Shown piece by piece: positions 25,166 through 35,390 of a DNA stretch of 64,000 nucleotides; the first letter of the stretch is position 1; each line of letters opens with the position of its first letter. The notes beneath the pieces were generated by a model, which saw only the letters and a program-made list of their open reading frames with translations, had not been told where the DNA came from and did no database searches. This DNA comes from Ramlibacter aurantiacus (lineage in GTDB: Bacteria; Pseudomonadota; Gammaproteobacteria; Burkholderiales; Burkholderiaceae_C). The translations under genes were made by a program, and so were the position numbers. The stretch spans positions 1-64,000 of the forward strand of contig NZ_JAEQNA010000014.1 in assembly GCF_016722895.1 (NCBI RefSeq), in the 5' to 3' direction.

Positions 25166-26152
25166 TCAACCGCCAGCCGCCTCCGCTGACACCGAGCCTC
25201 GGCGGAACTCCCGGGGAGAGGCACCGTACCGCGCCTTGAACGAGCGGCTGAAGTGCGAGATGTCGCTGAAGCCCCAGGCGTAGGCGATCTCGCTGATGGT
25301 GCGGCGGGCCAGGCGAGGTTCCGCGAGATCTCGATGGCAACGCTCCAGCCGCAGTGTCCAGACCCATTTCATGAGCGGTTCCTGCTCGTCCTCGAACAAG
25401 CCGTGCACATGGCGAGGTGACAGCCGGACGGCTTCGGCAATGCTGGACGGGTCCAGTCGATGGTCGCCCAGGTTGGCATGGACATGGCGCCGGATCTGCT
25501 CCTTGTGCAGCGCGGCGATGCGGGAAGGCATGGACTGCTCACCGGCGATATCGAGAATGGCGGGCGCCAACAGGTGGGGGAGGGCGTCCGCCATGCGGTC
25601 CGCCGTCTCGGGCTTCATCGACGGCGCGCTGTCGAACAGCGCGTCGATGGCCGCCCTCAGCACGGCGCCGGGGCCGTGCCCGCCCGGGATGGGCTGGGCG
25701 GTGATGTCTTCCAGTCCGGGGACCAGGGCGAGCATGGTGGCCCGCGGCAGGTAGACCGACCGTGCCTCCATCTCACCGGTCGAGATGCTGAAGGGCCGGC
25801 AGGGATCGAGCACGAAGATGTCGCCCTCGCCGATGCTGTTGCCCCGCCCTCCCTGGGATACGAACACGTCGCCGCGCTGGTGCAGCGACACCAGCACCCG
25901 GACGTCCGGCCTCGGCGGGCCGCCTTGTGACGAAGTGAAGTGCGCCGAAAAGCGCAGCTGTGCCAGGCGCAGGTTCTGCCCGCCGTACGGCAGCAGTTCG
26001 GCCGACATCGGTCGGTCGGCGCTCATGAGCGTGAGGTCGGCCGCGAGCATGTCGCGCAGGCGGGCCTGCACGGCCTCGGGCCGGGAGATGCAGGGGAGCG
26101 GCATCTGCGGTCGGGCGCCGCCGTGGTCGGGGAAGGCGTGCGTAAGCGGCAT
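25166..26152 (-). CDS. AraC-family transcriptional regulator
   Basis: The 328-residue product has an N-terminal AraC-binding-like domain (about 60-200, with GGRGNSIGEGDIFVLDPCRP) and a C-terminal double helix-turn-helix (about 225-320: LDPSSIAEAVRLSPRHVHGL and ISEIAYAWGFSDISHFSRSF). I chose the ATG at 26152; a longer frame upstream runs through the divergent LysR gene. It is divergent from the LysR at 26280 and convergent with the acyl-CoA dehydrogenase. Either neighbouring catabolic cluster could be its target. Confidence 0.88.
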   Translation of the reverse strand: MPLTHAFPDHGGARPQMPLPCISRPEAVQARLRDMLAADLTLMSADRPMSAELLPYGGQNLRLAQLRFSAHFTSSQGGPPRPDVRVLVSLHQRGDVFVSQGGRGNSIGEGDIFVLDPCRPFSISTGEMEARSVYLPRATMLALVPGLEDITAQPIPGGHGPGAVLRAAIDALFDSAPSMKPETADRMADALPHLLAPAILDIAGEQSMPSRIAALHKEQIRRHVHANLGDHRLDPSSIAEAVRLSPRHVHGLFEDEQEPLMKWVWTLRLERCHRDLAEPRLARRTISEIAYAWGFSDISHFSRSFKARYGASPREFRRGSVSAEAAGG

Positions 26153-26245
26153 GCGGTGTGTCTCCAGCGACGTCGAACGCGTCGTCGGCCCGCACTGTGC
26201 GGCGTGATGGACAGAAGTGGAAATGATTCTTCCCGATAGCACCCA

Positions 26246-26258
26246 TAATTTGCGTGGA
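26246..26258. promoter_or_regulatory. Possible LysR half-site upstream of the second NodD-like regulator
   Basis: ATTTGCG at 26248-26254 is identical to the left arm of the palindrome upstream of the paralogous LysR at 17.1-18.0 kb; the right arm is not conserved. T at 26246 and A at 26258 satisfy T-N11-A. It lies 26 nt upstream of the TTG start of the LysR gene and also within the divergent control region of the AraC gene. Confidence 0.35.
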
Positions 26259-26279
26259 TAGTTCGAATGGAGAGCGGCT

Positions 26280-27248
26280 TTGCGCATCAACAAGCTAGAC
26301 CTCAACCAGCTCGCCTGCCTCGATGCCCTGCTCCAGGAGCGCAACGTCAGCCGCGCGGCCGAGCGGGTGCACCTGAGCCAGCCGGCGCTCAGTGCCACGC
26401 TCGCTCGCATGCGCGAGTACTTCGGTGACCCACTGCTCATACCCTCCGGCCGCACGCTGACCCTCACCCCGTTCGCGCACAGCCTGCTGGTGCCCATGCG
26501 CGACTTGCTGTTGCGGGCGCAGGCGCTGACCCAGCTGCGGCCCGAGGTGGATCCGGCCCGCTTCCAGCGTGACGTGACCATCGTGAGCTCGGATTACGTG
26601 CTGCACCTCCTGCTGACACGCGTGTTCGAGCGCGCTGCGATGGAAGCGCCGGGGCTCCGTTTCGAGGTGCGCTCCATCGGCGGGTATATCGAGCAGGAAC
26701 TCGAACAAGGTGACGTGGACCTGGTGGTCTCGTTGGCCAGCGCGCTGATCCTCAAGGACCACCCCAGCGAAGAGGTCCTGCGCGACTCGTTCTGCTGCAT
26801 CGCATGGGACGGCAACACCGAACTGGCCGCAGGCCTCACGCTCGAGGCCTATCTGCGCCTTGGACACGTGGTCACGCTGCTCGGGCGTGGGCGCGTGCCC
26901 ACCCTGGACCAGCTTGCGGTCGAGCGGCTGGGCCTGGAGCGGCGGGTGGAGGTGCGGGTGCCGGGGTTCACCTTCCTGCCGTCCTGCGTGGTCGGTACGC
27001 AGCGCGTGGCGACGCTGCAGACCCACTTCGCCCGAATGCTTGCGACGCAATACCCCTTGCGTCTCCTGCCCTGTCCGATGCCGATCGAGGAGATCGTGAC
27101 GGCGGTGCAGTGGCACAGGTACCAAACGATGGACCCGGTTGTGCGATGGGTGCGACAGGCCTTGCACGACGCCGCCCGCGCGGTGATCGCATCGGCGCCG
27201 GCGTCTCCCGTGGCCGCCCCCCGTCGGCCACCGCGCAGACGGCGCTAG
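26280..27248 (+). CDS. LysR-family regulator (NodD-like) of the molybdenum hydroxylase cluster
   Basis: The 322-residue product has the LysR winged helix (LDALLQERNVSRAAERVHLS, about 14-33) and an effector domain. The start is TTG with GGAGAG 5-10 nt upstream, giving MRINKLDLNQLACLDALL, which aligns with the start of the LysR at 18029. The tail AVQWHRYQTMDPVVRWVRQA is also shared. It is convergent with the ABC binding-protein gene and is the most likely regulator of the 27-37 kb cluster, by position only. The extreme C-terminus is Arg/Pro-rich. Confidence 0.9.
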   Translation: MRINKLDLNQLACLDALLQERNVSRAAERVHLSQPALSATLARMREYFGDPLLIPSGRTLTLTPFAHSLLVPMRDLLLRAQALTQLRPEVDPARFQRDVTIVSSDYVLHLLLTRVFERAAMEAPGLRFEVRSIGGYIEQELEQGDVDLVVSLASALILKDHPSEEVLRDSFCCIAWDGNTELAAGLTLEAYLRLGHVVTLLGRGRVPTLDQLAVERLGLERRVEVRVPGFTFLPSCVVGTQRVATLQTHFARMLATQYPLRLLPCPMPIEEIVTAVQWHRYQTMDPVVRWVRQALHDAARAVIASAPASPVAAPRRPPRRRR

Positions 27249-27252
27249 CGCC

Positions 27253-28173
27253 TCATTTGGCCATCAGGCGCGATCCGTCCACTGGCTTTTGCAGGTAGCC
27301 CACTTCGCGCCCGATGCGACCGTAAACCTCGAAGTCAGCAGGGTTGAGGCTCACGGAGTAAGGCAGGGCCACGGGGGTCGTGAAGCCCAGGTGCTTGGCC
27401 TCGATGGCCTTGGCTTCGTCCGGGTTCTTGCGCATGAACTCGATCGCTTCCGTCAGTGATGCGCGAAAGGCCTGTGCCGCTTTCGGGTTCGCGTTCAGCC
27501 ACTGCTGGCGCGCCACCCAGATGCCGCCCAGCAGGTCGGGGTTGACCTCTGCCACATAGTCCGCGAGCCGGTAGCCGGTCTGGTCGCTCACGATGCGCGA
27601 GCGGAACGGCTCCAGAACGGCCACCGCATCCACCGTGCCACCCTTGAGCAGGTCCTTCATCTGCGGAAACGAGGCCTCGACCAGGTTCACCTTGGAGGGC
27701 TGCACGCCTTGGTCGAGCAGCCACTTGCGCAGCAGCACGTCGGCGATGCTGCGCATTCCGGGCACGCCCACGCGCTTACCCTCCAGGTCCTTGGCGGACT
27801 TGACCGTGAGGCCGTTGCGGACCACCACGCTGAAGATGGCCGGGTCCTTCACGAAGCGGGTGCCGCCGGCGATGGCGGCCATGTCGAGGCCGCTGTCCGC
27901 GGTGTCGATCAGCACCGTGGGTGTGCTCACGCCGATTTGCAGGCTGCCCGACATGAGCGCGGCGGGGATGTTGGAGATGATCGCCACCTTGGTGAGCGTC
28001 ACGTCCAGACCGTGCTTGTCGAAAATGCCCTTGTCCTTGGCGACCAGCGCCGGCACCCAGTCCCCGGCGGGCACGTAGCCCACGTTGACCTTGGTGGCCT
28101 GTGCCGATGCACCCAGGCTGGCCAGGCCGAGGGTGGCCATCCCCAGCAGGCGTGCAATCTGTCGTCCGATCAT
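27253..28173 (-). CDS. ABC transporter substrate-binding protein (nitrate/taurine/sulfonate family)
   Basis: The 306-residue product has a signal peptide (LGMATLGLASLGASAQA, cleavage near residue 25). Its SsuA/TauA-like fold carries VNVGYVPAGDWVPALVAKDK, PAALMSGSLQIGVSTPTVLI and GKRVGVPGMRSIADVLLRKW. I chose the ATG at 28173, which starts at the signal peptide. Its cognate ATPase and two permeases are the rightward genes at 34.6-36.9 kb, since no other ABC genes of this family lie in the window. The substrate is unknown but is likely the acid attacked by the hydroxylases between them. Confidence 0.9.
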   Translation of the reverse strand: MIGRQIARLLGMATLGLASLGASAQATKVNVGYVPAGDWVPALVAKDKGIFDKHGLDVTLTKVAIISNIPAALMSGSLQIGVSTPTVLIDTADSGLDMAAIAGGTRFVKDPAIFSVVVRNGLTVKSAKDLEGKRVGVPGMRSIADVLLRKWLLDQGVQPSKVNLVEASFPQMKDLLKGGTVDAVAVLEPFRSRIVSDQTGYRLADYVAEVNPDLLGGIWVARQQWLNANPKAAQAFRASLTEAIEFMRKNPDEAKAIEAKHLGFTTPVALPYSVSLNPADFEVYGRIGREVGYLQKPVDGSRLMAK

Positions 28174-28204
28174 GTCTGTCTCCTTCGAGGTCGTGCGGAA
28201 TGGA

Positions 28205-28972
28205 TCAGGATGCCGAGTGCCCCGCATCGGCGGCGATCACGGATCCGGTGAGAAAGCGGGCGTCGTCGCTCGCCAGGAAGACCAGCGTCGCGGCCATCTC
28301 CTCGGGCGTGGCGAAGCGCTTGAGCAGCTGGCGTCCGGTCAGGCGCGCCAACAGCTCCGGGCGGTCCTCCGGCGGCACCGAGGCGAGCAGGTTCCTGGCC
28401 ATCGGCGTGTCGATGCCCCCCGGGCACACGGCGTTGCAGCGGATCGCCGGGGCCAGCTCGGCGGCGAGTGCGCGCGTCAGGCCGACCACGGCGGCCTTGG
28501 AGGCGCAGTAGGCGCTCATCATCGGCAGGGCCACCAGGGCGCCCACCGAGGCGACGTTCACGATGGCTGCACAGGGCGACTGCCGCAGCAGCGGCACCGC
28601 AGCCTGCGCCGCCAGGAACTGGGCCATGCAGTTGATGCGCATCACGCGTTCGAACTGCGCGGCGCTGGTGTTCCCGACCGCGCCAGCGCCCAGCACCCCA
28701 GCCACGTTGCACAGGATGTCCAGCCGGCCGAAAGCGCGTTGCGCCATCTCCACCAGGGCCTGGTGGGTCTCGGGCGCGGCGACGTCGCCAGCCATGGCCA
28801 CCGATTCGCTCCCGGCCCTCGTGGTCAGCGCGGCGGTTTCGCGCAAGCCGTCTTCATCCCGGTCGGTCAATACCAGCCGCGCGCCCTCGGCCGCCATGGC
28901 GAGGGCGGTGGCCCGGCCCAGGCCCCCGGCAGCCCCAGTGATGAGGGCGACCCGCCCCTGCAAGCGGCTCAT
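28205..28972 (-). CDS. SDR-family oxidoreductase
   Basis: The 255-residue product is a classical short-chain dehydrogenase. It has the nucleotide motif TGAAGGLGRATALA (about 10-23), the NVAG motif and a catalytic Ser-Tyr-Lys set in VASVGALVALPMMSAYCASK, then CPGGIDTPMA. The ATG at 28972 overlaps the upstream CoxG-like stop by 4 nt, so the two are translationally coupled. In this cluster it could oxidise a dihydrodiol or hydroxyl intermediate, which is inference. Confidence 0.88.
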   Translation of the reverse strand: MSRLQGRVALITGAAGGLGRATALAMAAEGARLVLTDRDEDGLRETAALTTRAGSESVAMAGDVAAPETHQALVEMAQRAFGRLDILCNVAGVLGAGAVGNTSAAQFERVMRINCMAQFLAAQAAVPLLRQSPCAAIVNVASVGALVALPMMSAYCASKAAVVGLTRALAAELAPAIRCNAVCPGGIDTPMARNLLASVPPEDRPELLARLTGRQLLKRFATPEEMAATLVFLASDDARFLTGSVIAADAGHSAS

Positions 28973-29505
28973 GGCGCGGCCTCGTCCGGGGCTGGCTTGC
29001 CCGTGAGGCGCGCCCACAGCGAGGCCGGCCGGGAAGCTTCTGGATCTGCCTGCGGGGCCGGCGCCGGCTGCAGCTGCTCGTTGAAGTTCCTGAAGAAATC
29101 GGCCGCCATGCGCTGGGCTGCCATGTCCACCAGGCGCTGGCCGATCTGGGCGATCTTGCCGCCCACCGTCGCGGTCGCTGCGTAGTGCAGCACGGTCTGC
29201 TGGTCTGCGGTCGGCTCCAGCCGCACCGCCGCCTGTCCCTTGCCGTGGCCGGCCACGCCACCCTGGCCTTCGAACTGCAGCTCATAGGACTCGGGCGGCA
29301 GCTTGTTCGACAGCGCGAGCTTGCCCTTGAAGCGCGCTTTCACCGGTCCGATGGCGGCGAGCACCACGAGTTCGTAGCTGTCAACCCCGGTGCAGACCAG
29401 GGACTCGCAGCCCGGGATGCAGGCCTGCAGGATGGCGGTGTCGTTCAGGGCCCGCCAAGCGTCGTCCCGCGGGACGGGGAGGGTTTGCTGATTGCTGATC
29501 TTCAT
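28969..29505 (-). CDS. CoxG-like SRPBCC protein
   Basis: The 178-residue product is a carbon monoxide dehydrogenase subunit G (CoxG) family protein with a START-like SRPBCC fold: MKISNQQTLPVPRDDAWRAL at the N-terminus, LQACIPGCESLV, GPVKARFKGKLALS and GKIAQIGQRLVDMAAQRMA. CoxG-type proteins are found with molybdenum hydroxylases and are thought to help anchor or mature the enzyme at the membrane. After about residue 145 the tail is Pro/Ala-rich. The large/small/medium hydroxylase subunits are encoded divergently 1.4 kb away. Confidence 0.88.
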   Translation of the reverse strand: MKISNQQTLPVPRDDAWRALNDTAILQACIPGCESLVCTGVDSYELVVLAAIGPVKARFKGKLALSNKLPPESYELQFEGQGGVAGHGKGQAAVRLEPTADQQTVLHYAATATVGGKIAQIGQRLVDMAAQRMAADFFRNFNEQLQPAPAPQADPEASRPASLWARLTGKPAPDEAAP

Positions 29506-29510
29506 GGGTT

Positions 29511-30635
29511 TCAGATGGGTTGGGCGAGGGCGCGCAGCGACTCCTCGACGATGTCGGTCTGGGCGGCAATGGGCGCACGGGCCTGCTCGCGGCGGCCGAT
29601 CTCCAGGGAGTTCTCCACGACCAGCCGGCAGCGCTCGTACCGGCGACGCATGAAGCCCGCGAGCGCTTGCGGCACGTCGTCGGCGTAGGCGAGCTCGTCG
29701 CCCAGCACCAGCGCGTCTTCGACGGCCATGCCGGCGCCGGAGGCGAGCTGCGGCGTGGTGGGATGCGCCGCATCGCCGATCAGCACGCAGGCGTCGCGGT
29801 GCCAGGGGGCCGGCAGCAGGAAGCCTTCCAGCGGCCGCAGCACGATGTTCGACTGGGGGCCGAGCGATCCGCGCAGCTCGGCCAGGATGCCGCCGTAGCC
29901 TTGCAGCAGGCGGGCCAGTTCGCTGGGCAGCACCGCGTCGGGCAGGACGGGGCGCCTGGGCGTGGTCTCCAGCAGGAACATGTACATCTGCTCGCGCGAA
30001 ACCGGCGTGAGGCCCACCTTGACGGGCCCGCCGAGGAAGAAATGGCGGCGGTCGATCTCGGGCGGGCGCGGCGCGACGATCCGCCACACGCACTGTCCGG
30101 TGTACCGGGGCCGGGGTGCGTCCGGAAAGAGCAGTTCCCGCACCCGCGAAAACACGCCATCCGCGCCGACGACCAGGTCATAGTGGCCCTCGCTGCCGTC
30201 GGCCAGGCGCACCGACACGCCCGGTCCCTGCGGCACCAGCTGGTCCACGGTCAGCCCCAACCGTACGTGGGTGCCCACGGCCCTGGTGCGCTCGGACAGG
30301 ATGCGGTGCAGCACGGGCCGCATGATCCCGCCGGTGCCGGGAACGTCGGCATCCGCGACCTGCGGCGTCGGCAGCACGGTGAGCGGGTGGCCGGCGGTGT
30401 CGCAGACCTGGATGCCCGAGCCCGTGTAGGCCGTGGCCATCACCTCGCCCAGAACCCCCAGGCTCTTGAAGGCGCGCAGCGTGGCGCCGGTGATGGTGAT
30501 GCCGGCGCCGTAGACGCGCCAGTTGGGGTCGAGGTCGATCAGGTCGACCTCGTGGCCGAGTCGCCGCAGCGTGATCGCGGTCGACATGCCGCCGATGCCG
30601 CCGCCGACGATCAGCGCCTTCAGGGGAGTTTTCAT
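29511..30635 (-). CDS. FAD-dependent monooxygenase (UbiH/salicylate hydroxylase-like)
   Basis: The 374-residue product has the FAD motif IVGGGIGGMSTAITLRRLG (about 9-27), the DG motif GADGVFSRVRELLF and the canonical second FAD motif LIGDAAHPTTPQLASGAGMA. It is a compact class A hydroxylase of the kind acting on hydroxylated or carboxylated rings. It is the first gene of the leftward unit (monooxygenase, CoxG-like, SDR, ABC binding protein) and is divergent from the molybdenum hydroxylase genes, suggesting two successive hydroxylations. The substrate is unknown. Confidence 0.88.
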   Translation of the reverse strand: MKTPLKALIVGGGIGGMSTAITLRRLGHEVDLIDLDPNWRVYGAGITITGATLRAFKSLGVLGEVMATAYTGSGIQVCDTAGHPLTVLPTPQVADADVPGTGGIMRPVLHRILSERTRAVGTHVRLGLTVDQLVPQGPGVSVRLADGSEGHYDLVVGADGVFSRVRELLFPDAPRPRYTGQCVWRIVAPRPPEIDRRHFFLGGPVKVGLTPVSREQMYMFLLETTPRRPVLPDAVLPSELARLLQGYGGILAELRGSLGPQSNIVLRPLEGFLLPAPWHRDACVLIGDAAHPTTPQLASGAGMAVEDALVLGDELAYADDVPQALAGFMRRRYERCRLVVENSLEIGRREQARAPIAAQTDIVEESLRALAQPI

Positions 30636-30937
30636 GAGTGCTTGCGTGCCTGGGTTTCGATGTGGGCTGGGCGATGCGTGATGCAGGCTTGCTGCAGTTC
30701 GCTGGAGCGGTATTAGCCGTTCGCGGCACAGCGAGCGTCAATGCCTCGGAGCCGCGAGCGCGCTGGGAGGCAAGAGAGTCGGCGGCGTCGATCAACTCCG
30801 TGCCGGGCATCGCCGGACCTGCGGGTTTCTCCCAGTCGCGGGTTGCGACCCCAGTCAAGTTCCGTTTCCGCGAGGACCAAGCCGGTGGCGGGGCCCGCTC
30901 CTAGCATTCCGCTTTCCATGAATCCAGGAGACCGGAC
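30636..30937. other. Divergent intergenic region between monooxygenase and molybdenum hydroxylase operons
   Basis: No gene is supported here. This 302-bp region must hold the promoters of both divergent units. TAGCAT at 30902-30907 is a weak -10 candidate for the rightward operon, and TAATAC on the minus strand (complement of GTATTA, 30708-30713) for the leftward one; neither has a good -35. I found no clear LysR palindrome like that at 18044. CAGGAG upstream of the GTG at 30938 is the ribosome site of the first rightward gene. Confidence 0.4.
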
Positions 30938-33307
30938 GTGACCGCCACGACCTCATCCCCGCCCGCCGCCGAGACCGGCATCGGCCAGTCCGCCCGGCGG
31001 GTGGAAGACAAGCGCTTCCTGACCGGCCGCGGCCGCTACATCGACGACATCACGCTGCCGCGCATGGCGCACGCCGCGCTCGTGCTCTCGCCCTATGCCC
31101 ACGCCAGGATCCGGTCCATCGACACCGCGCAAGCCCTGGCCGCCCCGGGCGTACTGGCCGTGCTGACCGGGCAGGACGCACGGGCCGAAGGGCTGGGCGG
31201 CATGCCGCCCTTGTTCATGCCGGAAGACATGGGCGGGCCCAAAGGCCATCGCACCTACCGGCCCCTGCTGGCCACCGACCGCGCGCGATGCGTCGGCGAT
31301 CGCGTGGCCTTCGTCGTGGCCGAAACACCGGCCCAGGCGCGCGACGCGGCCGAACTGGTGGAGGTGGACTACGAGCCGCTGGACGCCGTCGCCTCGCTGG
31401 AGGACGCGATGCGTGCGGACGCCCCGCTGGTCTGGGACGAAGCCCCTGGCAACCGCTGCTGCATGGTCATGTACGGTGATGCCGTGGCCACGGATGCCGC
31501 CTTCGCGTCGGCCCCGCACGTCACGCGGCTGAAGCTGCAGAACAACCGCCTGTCCGCCAACTCGATCGAGCCGCGCGGCGCCATCGGCCTGTGGAACGAG
31601 GCCGACGAGCAGTACACGCTGCACACCAGTTCGCAGAACCCGCACGGCGCGCGATCGATGTTGTGCAGCCATGTCTTCAAGGTGCCCGAGACCACGATGC
31701 GCGTGATCTCGCCCGACGTGGGCGGCGGCTTCGGCATGAAGGCCGATGCCTATCCGGAGGACGGTCTGGTGCTGTGGGCCTCGCGCCGCTGCGGCGGCCG
31801 GCCGGTCAAGTGGATTCCCACGCGCAGCGAGAGCCTGGCGACCGACAACCATGGCCGCGACCAGCTGGTCGAAGCCGAGATGGCGCTGGACCGCGCGGGC
31901 CGCATCCTCGGCGTGCGCGCCCGGTCGGCGCACGCCTTCGGCGCCTACGTGGTGTCGGCAGCGGTCGCGCCGTTGAACTTCGCGATCCGCTTCATTCCCA
32001 GCGTGTACGACGTGCCTGCCTTCCATGGCGTGAACGTCGGCGTCTTCACCCACACCTCGCCCACCGGCCCCTACCGCGGAGCCGGGCGGCCGGAAGCGGC
32101 CTACGTGATGGAGCGGCTGCTCGACCAGGCGGCGAACGAGCTGGGCCTGGAGCCGGCGGCCATCCGCGAGCGCAACTTCATCCGTCCCGAGCAGATGCCC
32201 TATGCCACGCACACGGGCTTCGTCTACGACAGCGGCGATTTCGGTGCGCTGCTGGATCGCTGCCTCGACCTGTCCGACGAGGCCGGGCTGGCCGCGCGCA
32301 AGGCGGATTCGCGCAGCCGGGGCCTGCTGCGCGGGCGCGGCATCGGGCTGTTCATCGAGCAGGGCGGCATCTTCAACGACCAGATGTCGCTGCGCTTCGA
32401 CCCCGGCGGCACCGTCACCATCGTGGCGGGCACGCACTCGCATGGCCAGGGGCATGCCACGGTCTTCGCGCAGCTGGTGTCGGAGTGGCTCGGCGTGCCC
32501 TTCGAGACCGTGCGCTACGTGCAGGGGGACACCGACAAGGTGCCCTTCGGGCGCGGCACCTATGCGGCGCGCTCTTCCATGATCGGGGGCTGTGCGCTGC
32601 GCATGGCGGCCGACCGCATCATCGAGCAGGCGCTCCCGGTGGCTGCCCGCATGACCGGCAATGAGCCGGCTGGCATGTCCTTCGACCGCGGCATCTACAC
32701 CGGCGCGAACGGCAAGCAGGTCACGCTGGCCGAGGTGGCGCGGGCGCACTTCATCAAGGCGGGTCCGATGGCGCAGCTGGGCGCCGGACTGCAGGCCACG
32801 GGCACCTGGAACACCGATCCGCCCAACTTCCCCAATGGCTGCCACATCTGCGAAGTCGAGATCGACCCGGAGACCGGCCACGTGCACATCGACCGCTACA
32901 GCGCCGTGGACGACATCGGGCGCGCGCTCAACCCCATGATCTGCAAGGGGCAGATCCAGGGCGGCGTGGCGCAGGGTATCGGCCAGGCCTTGCACGAGCA
33001 CCTGGTGTACGACCGCGAGTCGGGCCAGCTCGTCACTGGCAGTTTCATGGACTACGGCATGCCGCGCGCCGATGACCTGCCCTCGTTCGACCTGCGCTTT
33101 GCCAAGGTGCCATGCACGACCAATCCGCTGGGCGTCAAGGCCGTGGGCGAGGCCGGGACTATCGGCGCACCACCGGCCGTGATGAACGCGGTGCTCGATG
33201 CCCTGCGCCCGCTCGGTATCCATCACCTGGACATGCCCGCCACGCCGCTGAAGGTCTGGACCGCCATCCGCGAGGCCAGCGACATGGCCCGCACCCACGA
33301 ACGCTGA
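30938..33307 (+). CDS. Molybdenum hydroxylase large subunit (xanthine dehydrogenase family, form II CoxL-like)
   Basis: The 789-residue product is the molybdopterin-cytosine-dinucleotide subunit of a three-component aldehyde oxidase/xanthine dehydrogenase family hydroxylase. The N-terminal domain has [19 protein letters not shown]; the Mo-binding part has [15 protein letters not shown]. The active-site loop is [10 protein letters not shown] (Tyr379-Arg380-Gly381), so it lacks the AYRCSFR cysteine of true CO dehydrogenase. The general-base Glu738 is in [12 protein letters not shown]. The start is GTG at 30938 after CAGGAG. It probably hydroxylates an aromatic or N-heterocyclic substrate with water oxygen. 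Confidence 0.93.
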   Translation: MTATTSSPPAAETGIGQSARRVEDKRFLTGRGRYIDDITLPRMAHAALVLSPYAHARIRSIDTAQALAAPGVLAVLTGQDARAEGLGGMPPLFMPEDMGGPKGHRTYRPLLATDRARCVGDRVAFVVAETPAQARDAAELVEVDYEPLDAVASLEDAMRADAPLVWDEAPGNRCCMVMYGDAVATDAAFASAPHVTRLKLQNNRLSANSIEPRGAIGLWNEADEQYTLHTSSQNPHGARSMLCSHVFKVPETTMRVISPDVGGGFGMKADAYPEDGLVLWASRRCGGRPVKWIPTRSESLATDNHGRDQLVEAEMALDRAGRILGVRARSAHAFGAYVVSAAVAPLNFAIRFIPSVYDVPAFHGVNVGVFTHTSPTGPYRGAGRPEAAYVMERLLDQAANELGLEPAAIRERNFIRPEQMPYATHTGFVYDSGDFGALLDRCLDLSDEAGLAARKADSRSRGLLRGRGIGLFIEQGGIFNDQMSLRFDPGGTVTIVAGTHSHGQGHATVFAQLVSEWLGVPFETVRYVQGDTDKVPFGRGTYAARSSMIGGCALRMAADRIIEQALPVAARMTGNEPAGMSFDRGIYTGANGKQVTLAEVARAHFIKAGPMAQLGAGLQATGTWNTDPPNFPNGCHICEVEIDPETGHVHIDRYSAVDDIGRALNPMICKGQIQGGVAQGIGQALHEHLVYDRESGQLVTGSFMDYGMPRADDLPSFDLRFAKVPCTTNPLGVKAVGEAGTIGAPPAVMNAVLDALRPLGIHHLDMPATPLKVWTAIREASDMARTHER

Positions 33308-33318
33308 ACGAGGCCACC

Positions 33319-33786
<468 letters not shown>

Positions 33787-33798
33787 AGGGCGGTGGCC

Positions 33799-34596
33799 AT
33801 GTATCCGTTTCAATATCACCGCGCGACCAGCGTGGCCGATGCCATCGACGCGATGGACGCGGTCGATGACGGCAAGTTCCTCGCCGGCGGCCAGACCTTG
33901 TTGGCATCTCTGAAGCTGCGGCTGGCTCGGCCCGACCGGCTGGTGGACATCGGCGGCATCCCGGAACTGCGGGGCGTGTTCATGGATGGCGATCACATCC
34001 GCATCGGCGCGATGACCAGGCATGCGGATGTCGCGGCATCGCGCCACCTTGCCGAGGCCATCCCGGCGCTGGCCCGGCTCGCCGGTGGCATCGGCGATCC
34101 GATGGTGCGCCATCGGGGCACGCTGGGCGGCTCGATCGCCAATGCCGACCCGGCCGCCGACTATCCGGCGGCTGTGCTGGGGTTGGGCGCCACCGTCATC
34201 ACCTCGCGCCGGCGCATCGCCGGGGACGCGTTCTTCCGCGGTTTGTTCGAGACGGCGCTGGCACCCGGGGAAATGATCACGGCGGTGGAGTTCCCCGTCC
34301 CCCGACGCGCGGCCTACGTGAAGTTCCGCCACCCGGCATCGCGCTTCGCGCTGGTGGGTGTGTTCGTGGCCGACACGGCCGCCGGGCCGCGCGTGGCAGT
34401 CACCGGTGCGGCTGCCTCGGTGTTCCGCCTGGAGGCTTTCGAATCCGAGCTCGCCCGGAACTTCACGGTCGGAGCGCTGGCCGATCTGTCCGTCGATCCG
34501 GGCGAGTTCAACAGCGACCTGCACGCCAGCGCCGAGTACCGGGCCCAACTCGTGGGTGTCATCGCGCGGCGCGCCGTTGCCGCCGCCCTGGCATGA
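33799..34596 (+). CDS. Molybdenum hydroxylase FAD subunit (CoxM-like)
   Basis: The 265-residue product is the FAD-binding medium subunit. The FAD motifs FLAGGQTLLASLKLRLARP (about 29-47) and HRGTLGGSIANADPAADYPA (about 108-127) are both intact. The C-terminal CO_deh_flav_C-like region follows. I chose the ATG at 33799 with GAAGGG upstream; a GTG two codons earlier (33793) is the alternative. It overlaps the ABC ATPase gene by 4 nt, which ties the enzyme and the transporter into one operon. Confidence 0.94.
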   Translation: MYPFQYHRATSVADAIDAMDAVDDGKFLAGGQTLLASLKLRLARPDRLVDIGGIPELRGVFMDGDHIRIGAMTRHADVAASRHLAEAIPALARLAGGIGDPMVRHRGTLGGSIANADPAADYPAAVLGLGATVITSRRRIAGDAFFRGLFETALAPGEMITAVEFPVPRRAAYVKFRHPASRFALVGVFVADTAAGPRVAVTGAAASVFRLEAFESELARNFTVGALADLSVDPGEFNSDLHASAEYRAQLVGVIARRAVAAALA

Positions 34597-35390
34597 ACGC
34601 ACAACTCGAAGGACTGGGCATGCGATCTCCCAAACTGAACGTGGCGCTGCAGGTGCGTAACCTGGTGATGCGTTTCGGCGAACGCACCGTGATCGACCGG
34701 CTGGGCTTCACGGTGGTGCCGGGCGAGTTCCTTTGCATCGTCGGCGCATCCGGCTGCGGCAAGACCACCCTCCTGCGGATCCTGGCCGGCCTGACCCTGC
34801 CGACCGAGGGCGAGGTGCGCTTCGAGGGCCAGCCGATCACCGATACGGCGCGCGAGCGTGCCATCGTCTTCCAGGACTATGGCCGTGCCCTGCTGCCCTG
34901 GCGTACGGTGGCCGGCAACATCGCGCTCGCCCTGGAGTGCTGCGGAGTACCGACCGGGGAGCATGCCGCGCGCACAGCCGAACTGGCGGCCACGATGGGC
35001 CTGGGCGCGTCGATCGACCGGTATCCCAACCAGCTCTCCGGCGGCATGCAGCAGCGCGTGCAGATCGCGCGCTGCCTGGCGCAAAGCCCGCGCCTGCTGC
35101 TGATGGACGAGCCCTTCGGCGCCCTCGACGCCATCACGCGGCAGCACCTCCAGGACGAAGTGGCTGGGCTGGCGCAGTCGCAGGGGACCACAGTGGTCTT
35201 CATCACGCACGACCTGGAGGAGGCGATCTATCTGGGTGACCGCGTGATCGTGCTGGGCAGCAATCCGGGGCGCATCGTGGAGGAGGTCTCGGTCGACATT
35301 CCGCGCCCGCGAGACCAGCTCTCCACGCGTGAGCATCCTGAGTTCCTCTCGTTGCGGCATCGCCTGCACGGGCTGCTGGAGGGCCACTGA
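34593..35390 (+). CDS. ABC transporter ATPase (nitrate/taurine/sulfonate type)
   Basis: The 265-residue product has Walker A GASGCGKTT (about 52-60), the Q-loop VFQDYGRALLPWRTV, signature LSGGMQQRV, Walker B LLLMDEPFGAL and the H-loop ITHDLEEA. The QD...LLPW Q-loop and SNPGRI are characteristic of the SsuB/TauB group. It is encoded with two permeases downstream, and its binding protein is likely the leftward gene at 27.3-28.2 kb. It overlaps both neighbouring genes. Confidence 0.95.
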   Translation: MNAQLEGLGMRSPKLNVALQVRNLVMRFGERTVIDRLGFTVVPGEFLCIVGASGCGKTTLLRILAGLTLPTEGEVRFEGQPITDTARERAIVFQDYGRALLPWRTVAGNIALALECCGVPTGEHAARTAELAATMGLGASIDRYPNQLSGGMQQRVQIARCLAQSPRLLLMDEPFGALDAITRQHLQDEVAGLAQSQGTTVVFITHDLEEAIYLGDRVIVLGSNPGRIVEEVSVDIPRPRDQLSTREHPEFLSLRHRLHGLLEGH

